Positions 1 through 5,461 of a stretch of 6,477 nucleotides of DNA are shown here, piece after piece (position 1 is the stretch's first letter; each line of letters opens with the position of its first letter). The notes under the pieces are model-generated. The model did no database searches and was not told the origin of the DNA. It saw nothing but the letters and a program-made list of their open reading frames with translations. The stretch is from Bacteroidota bacterium. GTDB lineage: Bacteria > Bacteroidota > Bacteroidia > Bacteroidales > UBA10428. The DNA is taken from assembly GCA_029268165.1 (NCBI GenBank), contig JAJUGM010000200.1, forward strand, positions 1 through 6,477. Reading direction: 5' to 3'. Both the position numbers and the translations under genes were made by a program.

Positions 1-1
1 A

Positions 2-151
2 ACATATTATTTGCTCTTCTTTTGTTTTCTGCCAATTCTTCCGTTAATGGCACAACCAGGCAATCCTGCACCAGTTGGCGGAGGTCTGTTTTTATTAATT
101 ATTTCAGGTATTGTAATAGGAATAATTAAATTGGGTAAAAAAAAGAATTGA
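2..151 (+). CDS. Small exported protein with PID-CTERM-like tail (5'-truncated)
   Basis: The 5' end lies outside the window; 49 codons and a TGA stop remain. The visible protein starts within a very hydrophobic segment (L-L-F-F-C-F-L-P-I-L-P-L-M-A-Q), which looks like the core and cleavage region of a signal peptide ending after M-A. A short Gly/Pro linker (P-G-N-P-A-P-V-G-G-G) follows, then a second hydrophobic stretch (about 16 residues) and a basic end (K-L-G-K-K-K-N). This order, P-[IV]-x-G-G-L then a hydrophobic helix then Lys-rich end, resembles the PID-CTERM class of tiny Bacteroidota proteins as I remember it. Their function is not established; the tail is thought to be a sorting or membrane-anchoring signal. 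It was too short and truncated to be called by length alone; composition and ordered domains support it. The next gene starts 110 bases downstream, and the two need not be co-transcribed. Confidence 0.6.
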   Translation, partial: TYYLLFFCFLPILPLMAQPGNPAPVGGGLFLLIISGIVIGIIKLGKKKN

Positions 152-159
152 ATCCAAAC

Positions 160-183
160 CTCATTACCTGATCACCTCATCAC
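160..183. repeat. Three degenerate tandem 8-mers
   Basis: CTCATTAC, CTGATCAC and CTCATCAC stand head to tail in the 110-base gap after the small exported protein. Each differs from the next by one or two bases. The rest of the gap (152-261) is AT-rich; I see no RNA gene, clear terminator hairpin or exact TAnnTTTG promoter in it. The role of the repeats is unknown. Confidence 0.4.
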
Positions 184-261
184 TTTTAATATTAGTCGGT
201 ATTCTCAAATAACAATCATAATTCAAAACTCCCCTTTAAATAACCTATTAAGCTTCACGAA

Positions 262-1329
262 ATGAAACGCAGGTCATTTATTCAGTCATCCCTGGGTTCA
301 CTGGGTGCAATTTCTTTAACACCATGGTTATCAACTGGTTTAAATAAGCCGGAAGATATTAATATATTTCAGAGAAACTATAATCTGACCAACGTAATGA
401 TAGTGCTGCTTACTATGCAGCGTGCATCATGGGAGCATGGAGTAGCCATGCAGGCATTTCTTGAAAACGGTAACTACGATATATTGCTGTTAATGGTAAA
501 AGAAGCTGTATTGAGACAAACGGCCGAGGGACAATTATCGGTTGTATATCACGATAGCGGAGTTACTGACCCTGCTGCATCAGGTGAAGCAGTAATATGG
601 GCTTATAATGCAACCGGCGATGAATATTTTAAACAAGCGTTTGAAAAAATGCTTGATTATCTTTTATTTAAAGCACCACGTACTGACGGAATTATTCATC
701 ATGTTAAAGAAAGGCCAGAAGTATGGATAGATGCCATGTATATGGCGCCGCCTTTTTTGTCTGTTGCCGGAAAGCCTGATGAAGCTGTTAAACAGATTTT
801 AGGGTGGAAAGAATATTTGTGGGATGATAAGGAGCATATGTTTTACCATATCTATAACATCAAAGAGAAACGGTTTGTCAGACAGGAATTCTGGGGAGTA
901 GGCAATGGATGGGCAGCAGCGGGAATTGCAAGAGTAATAGCCAGCCTTCCAGAAAATATGAAAAATGAACGCGGTGAACTAATTGAGCTGAACAGGCTTC
1001 TTATTCAGGCATGCTTGAATTATATGAGGCCGGATGGCTTATTTCATAATGTAATTAACAAACCTGAAACATTTGTCGAAACCAATCTATCGCAAATGCT
1101 TGCCTATACAATATACCGTGGTATCACTGAAAAATGGCTTCCGGAAGAATTGGAAGTATCCGCAGACAAGATGCGTAATGCCGCAAACAATAAAATAGAT
1201 AATTACGGCTATGTTCAGGGTGTATGTGGCGCACCTCATTTTAACAGTCCGGGCACTGCTGCCGAAGGACAGGCATTTAATATCCTTATGGAAGCAGCCT
1301 ACAGAAAATACAGGAAAGTCAAAATATAA
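262..1329 (+). CDS. GH88/GH105-like unsaturated glucuronyl/galacturonyl hydrolase, Tat-type signal
   Basis: A 355-residue six-hairpin (alpha/alpha)6-barrel glycosidase of the GH88/GH105 group. Family members remove the 4,5-unsaturated uronic acid left at the non-reducing end of oligosaccharides by polysaccharide lyases, by hydrating the double bond. Visible landmarks: S-W-E-H-G-V-A-M-Q-A at about 56-65, D-P-A-A-S-G-E-A-V (103-111), W-I-D-A-M-Y-M (155-161) whose Asp157 fits the YteR catalytic Asp, W-G-V-G-N-G-W-A-A-A-G-I-A-R (211-224), and V-C-G-A-P...G-T-A-A-E-G-Q-A-F (321-339). These resemble the YteR-like branch common in fungi and actinobacteria, by memory. The N-terminus M-K-R-R-S-F-I-Q followed by a mildly hydrophobic stretch reads as a twin-arginine signal, so it probably acts in the periplasm. 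The ATG at 262 keeps this signal intact; no Shine-Dalgarno is seen. It converges on the GH5 gene. The exact substrate (pectin/rhamnogalacturonan or another uronide) cannot be decided. Confidence 0.85.
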   Translation: MKRRSFIQSSLGSLGAISLTPWLSTGLNKPEDINIFQRNYNLTNVMIVLLTMQRASWEHGVAMQAFLENGNYDILLLMVKEAVLRQTAEGQLSVVYHDSGVTDPAASGEAVIWAYNATGDEYFKQAFEKMLDYLLFKAPRTDGIIHHVKERPEVWIDAMYMAPPFLSVAGKPDEAVKQILGWKEYLWDDKEHMFYHIYNIKEKRFVRQEFWGVGNGWAAAGIARVIASLPENMKNERGELIELNRLLIQACLNYMRPDGLFHNVINKPETFVETNLSQMLAYTIYRGITEKWLPEELEVSADKMRNAANNKIDNYGYVQGVCGAPHFNSPGTAAEGQAFNILMEAAYRKYRKVKI

Positions 1330-1335
1330 ACCGCT

Positions 1336-2457
1336 TTATTTCATTATTTTTCCTGTAATTATTTCAATGAGTTCGTAATCAGGTTGTTGTGTGTCAGGTT
1401 TGAATATGCCAAACTCAGCTTTATAATCCCAGTTTGCCCGTGCAATATTATTCCGGTTAAAAATAGCAATCATATCTGAGTACCATTTTAGCCTTGATTC
1501 CCTTGGCACTGTTATCAGACATCCATATTCGCCGCAATAAAGCGGAAGATTATGCCTTTTTGCATATTCAATCGGCAACAGCATCTTTTTTTCAAGTGTA
1601 TCAATAGTAAAATATCCGTTGCACCATTCCAGATGTTTTTTTAAAGAGTCGGGATACACGGCAAGATCAGCGGTTTCAATAATCTGACCAGGATATTTAA
1701 CCGGACCGGTATAAAATTTAATATTTGTCCATGATGCCTGGTAATGTGTTAACGAAAACGGATCATAGAAATGAAAGCTGAGTATAATATTTGTATCATT
1801 TTCAGGAATTTTGAGGTATGGAAAGGTTTCAGGCGACTGAAAACGGTTTGAGCCAATTACTATCACACGGTCAGGTTCTTTTTCTCTCAGAGGCTTCATT
1901 GTACTGGCTATTAGTTTGTTCCAGTCATCGTGATTATCAGCAACTGCTTCGTTAAGCAGCTCGTAGGCAACTTCACTAACCGGATATTGCTTTAATTCAT
2001 CTGAAAGATCCATCCAGAGCCTTACGAACTTTATCTGTTCAGTTGTATCCGTCCATAGCGGTTTAATTTCAGCATTAAAGTAATGGGAACGTAAAATATG
2101 CATGTCAACCACAACCTTCAGATCATTTTTCAAACACCAATGAATGGCATTATGCAATAAATTAAATGCTTCAGGAATTTTGTTCCCGCTATCATCCCAC
2201 AATTGTTCTTCATCCACCGGCAGTCTGATGTGGTCATAACCTGCATTTGCTATAAATTCAACATCTTTCTCGGTAAAATAGTTGAGCCTTTCATCACCCC
2301 TGGCATCGCTTTGAGAAAGCCAATGACTTATGTTAACACCATTATTTATTTTAAAAACATCTGGCTGTTCTTGGTCAGATAGTTGCCTTTTACATGACTG
2401 GCCAGAAAAGTAAATAATGGCTGCAAAGAAAAGTGAAAAGAAAAATGTATGTTTCAT
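1336..2457 (-). CDS. GH5-family glycoside hydrolase, putative lipoprotein (cellulase-like)
   Basis: A 373-residue TIM-barrel glycosidase of the GH5/cellulase group, a retaining enzyme class that cleaves beta-1,4 (or beta-1,3/1,6) glucans or mannans. Landmarks in order: G-V-N-I-S-H-W-L (40-47) at strand 1, H-I-R-L-P-V-D (76-82) with the conserved Arg78, V-V-V-D-M-H (115-120), E-L-L-N-E-A (166-171) with Glu170 as expected acid/base, S-F-H-F-Y-D-P (227-233), C-G-E-Y-G (308-312) with Glu310 as expected nucleophile, and N-W-D-Y (342-345) with the usual strand-8 Trp. Residues 1-21 form a signal peptide ending G-Q-S before Cys22, a loose lipobox of the type seen in Bacteroidota, so a membrane lipoprotein is likely. 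Its ATG overlaps the stop of the upstream CBS gene as ATGA, suggesting translational coupling; it ends 6 bases from the converging GH105-like gene. Both catalytic glutamates are present. Subfamily and substrate are not resolved. Confidence 0.87.
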   Translation of the reverse strand: MKHTFFFSLFFAAIIYFSGQSCKRQLSDQEQPDVFKINNGVNISHWLSQSDARGDERLNYFTEKDVEFIANAGYDHIRLPVDEEQLWDDSGNKIPEAFNLLHNAIHWCLKNDLKVVVDMHILRSHYFNAEIKPLWTDTTEQIKFVRLWMDLSDELKQYPVSEVAYELLNEAVADNHDDWNKLIASTMKPLREKEPDRVIVIGSNRFQSPETFPYLKIPENDTNIILSFHFYDPFSLTHYQASWTNIKFYTGPVKYPGQIIETADLAVYPDSLKKHLEWCNGYFTIDTLEKKMLLPIEYAKRHNLPLYCGEYGCLITVPRESRLKWYSDMIAIFNRNNIARANWDYKAEFGIFKPDTQQPDYELIEIITGKIMK

Positions 2458-3119
2458 ATATTCAGGTATTTCATAAACATTTCATAGCGGTTTTCATAAA
2501 AGCTGTTCATATCATCTTCATCCATAAATGTGCTTTTTATGATATAATTATAGCGGTTAAATGTTTGTATGATTGAGGAAATATCAGTGCGGTTCACCTT
2601 TAAGGTTACTTCAAGCTTTGTTGACATGGAATGAGATGTAACACAAACACTGAGAATTTTAGCGTCATTTCCTTCCACAATCTGCGCTATTTGTGACAGC
2701 GAATAATCGTGTACATTCATGTCAAGCACAATAACGGCCCCGGGTTCTTTAAGAGCTGCAAAATCAGCAATATAATGAATCAGGTCGTTTAATGTGATTA
2801 CCCCCAGGTAATGATTATTATGATCAAGAACCGGTACAACCGATAAATTAAGTCTTGATGCCAGTTCAATCACCTCAAACAGGTGCTGATCGTATGTAAC
2901 AAAAGGGCTGAAAAGAGAGAGCGAGTGATTGCCGATGGGTTCATCGGCCATATTATGGTCGTAAATATCTTTATCAGAAATTAGTCCGAGAAAATCTTCA
3001 TTATTAACAATTGGCAGATGCGATATTCTGAAAATATCCATCCAGTAAAGGGCTTTCTGGCCGCTGTCAGATGTACGTAGCGGAGGTACAGTTTCGGAGA
3101 TTAAATCTTTTGCAAGCAT
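2454..3119 (-). CDS. CBS-domain (Bateman) protein with C-terminal ACT-like region
   Basis: A 221-residue soluble protein without signal peptide or membrane segments. Two CBS motifs make one Bateman module: roughly residues 1-55 (R-I-S-H-L-P-I-V-N...F-L-G-L-I-S-D-K-D-I) and 65-120 (N-L-S-V-V-P-V-L-D...Y-L-G-V-I-T-L-N-D-L). Such pairs typically bind adenine nucleotides (AMP, ATP, SAM and the like) and serve as energy or ligand sensors. Residues about 128-200 (V-I-V-L-D-M-N-V-H-D-Y-S-L-S-Q-I...) show the beta-alpha-beta pattern of an ACT-like domain. No catalytic domain is attached, so a regulatory role is inferred; the partner is unknown. From memory, Bacteroidota genomes often carry this gene beside pdxJ and the NAD kinase gene; here pdxJ is present divergently but the next gene on this strand is the GH5 lipoprotein, joined by a 4-base overlap. 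The ATG at 3119 begins directly at the first CBS strand (M-L-A-K-D-L-I). Confidence 0.88.
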   Translation of the reverse strand: MLAKDLISETVPPLRTSDSGQKALYWMDIFRISHLPIVNNEDFLGLISDKDIYDHNMADEPIGNHSLSLFSPFVTYDQHLFEVIELASRLNLSVVPVLDHNNHYLGVITLNDLIHYIADFAALKEPGAVIVLDMNVHDYSLSQIAQIVEGNDAKILSVCVTSHSMSTKLEVTLKVNRTDISSIIQTFNRYNYIIKSTFMDEDDMNSFYENRYEMFMKYLNI

Positions 3120-3149
3120 TTTGATGAATGTTAAAATAGCCTAATTTTG
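3120..3149 (+). promoter_or_regulatory. Candidate Bacteroidota-type promoter for pdxJ operon
   Basis: TTTG at 3120-3123 and TAATTTTG at 3142-3149 match the TTTG and TAnnTTTG elements described for Bacteroides promoters, with an 18-base spacer (the published consensus spacer is about 19-21). It points toward pdxJ, whose ATG is 75 bases further on, and lies in the 105-base AT-rich divergent region (3120-3224). I saw no equally good match on the opposite strand for the CBS gene. Short motifs like this occur by chance in AT-rich DNA. Confidence 0.38.
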
Positions 3150-3224
3150 TAAGCCCTTATTATTGAAACACGAAAATAACATAATTTTTAAAATTAAAGC
3201 TAAATTATTTAATATCCAAATCAG

Positions 3225-3944
3225 ATGAGTCAGACAAGATTAAGCGTGAATATTAACAAGATTGCCACGTTACGCAATGCCAGGGGTGGCTCAATACCCA
3301 ATGTGGTTGAGGCGGCAGTGAATTGCCAGAAATTCGGGGCACAGGGAATAACCGTACATCCAAGGCCTGATGAAAGGCATATTCGTTATCAGGATGTACG
3401 CGACCTGAGGCCTGTTATTAATACCGAATTCAATATAGAAGGATACCCTTCGCAACGATTTATCGACCTTGTTCTTGAAGTAAAACCACATCAGGTAACT
3501 CTGGTACCTGATTCACACGATGTTATAACCTCGAATCAGGGATGGAACGTAATTAAATATGATACTTTTCTAAAGGAGGTAATCAATGAATTGCAAAAAG
3601 CCGGTATCAGAACGTCTATATTTATTGAGACAGATGTCACACAGATTGAACGTGCTGCCAAAACCGGAACGAATCGCATTGAGCTTTATACCGAACCATA
3701 CGCACGAAACTACCCCCATAACCCTGAAAAAGCTATTGCCCCATATATTAAAGCTGCAAAGAAAGCTTCAGAGGTTGGACTTGAATTAAACGCAGGTCAT
3801 GATCTGAATTTGACTAATTTGAAATATTTCCATGAGAATATTCCTGCTTTGCTTGAGGTATCAATAGGCCACGCACTGATTTCTGATGCACTCTATTACG
3901 GGCTTGAAAAAACCATTCTGCTATATCTGGAACAACTCAAATAG
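3225..3944 (+). CDS. pdxJ: Pyridoxine 5'-phosphate synthase PdxJ
   Basis: A complete 239-residue PdxJ, the usual length. It is a cytosolic TIM-barrel enzyme that condenses 1-deoxy-D-xylulose 5-phosphate with 3-amino-2-oxopropyl phosphate to pyridoxine 5'-phosphate, the last ring-forming step of the DXP-dependent vitamin B6 pathway. Landmarks: V-N-I-N-K-I-A-T-L-R-N-A-R-G (8-21), G-I-T-V-H-P-R-P-D-E-R-H-I (41-53) with His45, Arg47 and His52, F-N-I-E-G (69-73) with Glu72, L-V-P-D (93-96), R-I-E-L-Y-T (151-156) with Glu153, N-A-G-H-D-L-N (189-195) with His192, and S-I-G-H-A (213-217). The Lys at position 12, where E. coli has His, is the form I know from Bacteroidota. The alpha/beta hydrolase ATG follows its TAG with no spacer, so the two form an operon; a possible promoter lies at 3120-3149. 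No Shine-Dalgarno is obvious before the ATG at 3225. Confidence 0.96.
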   Translation: MSQTRLSVNINKIATLRNARGGSIPNVVEAAVNCQKFGAQGITVHPRPDERHIRYQDVRDLRPVINTEFNIEGYPSQRFIDLVLEVKPHQVTLVPDSHDVITSNQGWNVIKYDTFLKEVINELQKAGIRTSIFIETDVTQIERAAKTGTNRIELYTEPYARNYPHNPEKAIAPYIKAAKKASEVGLELNAGHDLNLTNLKYFHENIPALLEVSIGHALISDALYYGLEKTILLYLEQLK

Positions 3945-4775
3945 ATGAACCTGTTTTACCGCAAATACGGCACAGGGAAACCTTTAATTATTCTTCATGG
4001 CTTGTTCGGAAGCTCAGATAACTGGTATTCCATAGGAAAACAACTTTCTGTTAACCATGAAGTTTACATTGTTGATCAACGTAACCATGGGCAATCCCCG
4101 CATCACACAATACACAGCTATATTGCCCTGAGTGACGACCTTCATGAATTTATGATCCAACATAATATTTTCAGACCTGTTATTATGGGTCACTCAATGG
4201 GAGGACGCACGGCAATGTTTTTTGCAGTAAGACACCCTAAACTCATTAATAAACTTATCGTTGCTGATATTGCACCCTGCTCATATAATCATGAAAACCA
4301 ACCTGATGAAATTCTGCAACATAAGAAAATCATTGAGGCGCTTCATTCGGTCGATTTGTCTTTTGTTTCATCTCGGAGTGAAATAGATAAAAAGCTTGCT
4401 GAATCCATTCCCTCAGCATCTTTGAGGCAGTTCCTGCTCAAAAACATTAAAACGGATTTTAATGGCAGATTTCACTGGAAATTTAATCTTGATGCACTTG
4501 AAAACAACTTGTCGGAAATATTTAAGGGAATCGACACTTTACAATTGCCGGACAAGAATGCATTAAGCTTTCCGGTTTTGTTTATTCGCGGCGAATTGTC
4601 GGGCTATCTTAAAGAAAGAGATTTGGTATGCATTCAAAGCATTTTTAGTAATGCTTCTGTTAATACTATCCCTCAGGCAGGGCACTGGCTTCATGTCGAG
4701 CAACCAACACTTTTCATTAAAGCTGTTAAGGAATTTCTTAATACTTCATCTAATTCACATGGAACTAATATGTGA
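3945..4775 (+). CDS. Alpha/beta-fold hydrolase (YbfF/ABHD11-like esterase)
   Basis: A 276-residue cytosolic alpha/beta hydrolase with no signal peptide. Landmarks: I-L-H-G-L-F-G-S-S-D-N-W (16-27), the oxyanion-hole H-G-L-F-G of the YbfF-like group; D-Q-R-N-H-G-Q-S (44-51); M-G-H-S-M-G-G (81-87) with nucleophile Ser84; V-A-D-I-A-P (106-111), where Asp108 fits the acid described for YbfF; F-I-R-G-E-L-S-G-Y (213-221); and A-G-H-W-L-H-V-E (245-252) with His247. The catalytic triad therefore looks complete. The family hydrolyses short-chain or acyl-CoA-type esters in vitro, but the physiological substrate here is unknown. The ATG begins the base after the pdxJ TAG, so translation is probably coupled to pdxJ; pairing of a hydrolase with pdxJ also occurs in other Bacteroidota, by memory. 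A direct role in vitamin B6 synthesis is not shown. The last few residues (S-S-N-S-H-G-T-N-M) are probably a disordered tail. Confidence 0.92.
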   Translation: MNLFYRKYGTGKPLIILHGLFGSSDNWYSIGKQLSVNHEVYIVDQRNHGQSPHHTIHSYIALSDDLHEFMIQHNIFRPVIMGHSMGGRTAMFFAVRHPKLINKLIVADIAPCSYNHENQPDEILQHKKIIEALHSVDLSFVSSRSEIDKKLAESIPSASLRQFLLKNIKTDFNGRFHWKFNLDALENNLSEIFKGIDTLQLPDKNALSFPVLFIRGELSGYLKERDLVCIQSIFSNASVNTIPQAGHWLHVEQPTLFIKAVKEFLNTSSNSHGTNM

Positions 4776-4796
4776 AAACCCGTTTGTATTTTTTTT
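4754..4796 (+). terminator. Weak terminator candidate at end of pdxJ operon
   Basis: TTCACAT (4754-4760) and ATGTGAA (4770-4776) form a 7-bp stem with a 9-base loop that overlaps the hydrolase stop codon. A run of eight T bases sits at 4789-4796. The 12-base gap between stem and T-run is too long for a textbook intrinsic terminator, so this is tentative. Confidence 0.25.
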
Positions 4797-4805
4797 AATT
4801 CTACT

Positions 4806-4861
4806 TTTAACCCGGATTAGCCATTAATTCGCTTCTTTCATAATGACGAATTCGGGTTAAA
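4806..4861. repeat. 21-bp near-perfect inverted repeat (hairpin)
   Basis: Bases 4806-4826 pair with 4841-4861 around a 14-base loop. The outer nine pairs (TTTAACCCG / CGGGTTAAA) are perfect; across all 21 there are two mismatches (4819/4848 and 4821/4846) and one G-T pair (4815/4852). There is no T-run after either arm on either strand, so it is not a canonical intrinsic terminator although it lies 30 bases after the hydrolase stop. A dispersed palindromic repeat (REP/MITE-like) or a processed RNA structure fits better; copy number cannot be seen from one window. Confidence 0.75.
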
Positions 4862-4904
4862 TAACTTATTGCAAATGGAAAAATTGAAATTGAATCAATA
4901 ACTA

Positions 4905-5053
4905 AGAGACTGTTTAAATTTATTATTATTCTTATGGAAGTTATGCTTCGTGAATTCTTTGTGCCTTAGCTTCTCAGTGGCTAAAGAATATATGCCACAA
5001 AGGCTCTAAAACGCAAAGATTCAAAAAGGTTTACAAAAATTTAAACAATTTCT
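4905..5053. repeat. Composite inverted-repeat element, about 150 bp (MITE-like)
   Basis: Outer arms 4905-4921 and 5037-5053 are 17-nt inverted repeats with two mismatches, sharing the core GTTTAAATTT / AAATTTAAAC. Inside, 4952-4981 and 4994-5022 form a second imperfect stem (GAATTCTTTG..GTGGC against GCCAC..CAAAGATTC) with a 12-base loop, one bulged base, and differences that are often transitions. The hexamer CTAAGA occurs at 4902-4907 and again at 5052-5057, straddling both ends like a possible target duplication, though it overlaps the arms. The CTTTGTGCCTTAG / GCCACAAAGGC words resemble intergenic repeats I remember from Bacteroidota and other environmental genomes. No transposase is encoded within it, so it would be non-autonomous. 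Together with the hairpin at 4806 it accounts for most of the 278-base gene-free gap. Confidence 0.6.
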
Positions 5054-5461
5054 AAGATTATCAATGAGTCAACCGGTGAGGTAGTTACCAGGGTTTATGA
5101 TGTAATAATGGAAGGTGTTTATTATGAATTTAAATCATGGAGAGGTTGGCAAAGCTGAGCTGATGATTTAATAATTAAAAAATTTGTACGCGATTTAACT
5201 AATCCAGATATCACAAACCTCGAAAAAATTAAATGGATATTCAAGCGAACAGAAGGGATAAATGAGGAAGTGTTGTATAAGAAGGTGATAGGGGCGCTGG
5301 AGAGTAAGGCGTGTAAGGAAGCTTTCAAACAAGTGCCTTTGCAAAAGGTTATAGAATTTACAGGATTGGAATACTTAGAAGAAGCAACAAAGATACAAGC
5401 ATTAATAAATTATTTTACAGATAATGATAATTTTAAAACAGTATTTAAAGTTGTTGAATAA
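5054..5461 (+). pseudogene. Remnant of polymorphic-toxin C-terminal domain (PD-(D/E)XK-like nuclease), with in-frame TGA
   Basis: One reading frame runs from an upstream TAA (5042-5044) to a TAA at 5459-5461, interrupted only by a TGA at 5156-5158. From 5054 it gives 135 codons (34 before and 100 after the TGA). The start has S-T-G-E-V-V-T-R-V-Y-D (6-16) then Y-Y-E-F-K-S-W (23-29): Asp16, Glu25 and Lys27 make a D-x8-E-x-K pattern typical of restriction-endonuclease-fold nucleases. After the TGA come F-V-R-D-L, K-I-K-W-I-F and a helical, Lys/Glu-rich tail. This order resembles C-terminal toxin domains of Bacteroidota Rhs-like proteins as I remember them. No delivery or repeat region precedes it; the frame begins where the inverted-repeat element ends, and there is no in-frame ATG after the TGA. 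A TGG-to-TGA change would restore W-Q-S-W-A-D-D. A 1-base overlap with the next gene supports a toxin/immunity pair. The family call is inference. Confidence 0.55.

Noticed and set aside
1321..1345. Bidirectional terminator between the converging glycosidase genes
   Set aside because: Only a short AT-only inverted repeat (ATAAA / TTTAT around CCGC) is present, with no GC stem; too weak to call.
3291..3491. 66-codon frame on the minus strand inside pdxJ
   Set aside because: It lies wholly within the clearly coding pdxJ frame and its translation shows no family signature; a shadow frame.
3586..3789. 67-codon + strand frame inside pdxJ
   Set aside because: Another frame of the strongly conserved PdxJ coding region, with low-complexity Lys/Leu content and no separate support.
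4905..5053. CRISPR array or tRNA/rRNA gene in the gene-free gap
   Set aside because: There are no regularly spaced direct repeats and no cloverleaf or rRNA-like sequence; the structure is inverted repeats only.
5122..5328. 68-codon minus-strand frame opposite the toxin remnant
   Set aside because: It overlaps the better supported + strand frame with the D-x8-E-F-K motif and has no recognisable features.
5270..5461. Independent 63-residue gene starting at GTG 5270
   Set aside because: It is in frame with, and simply the tail of, the toxin-like frame that extends upstream to the TGA and beyond; there is no ATG or ribosome binding site supporting a separate start.
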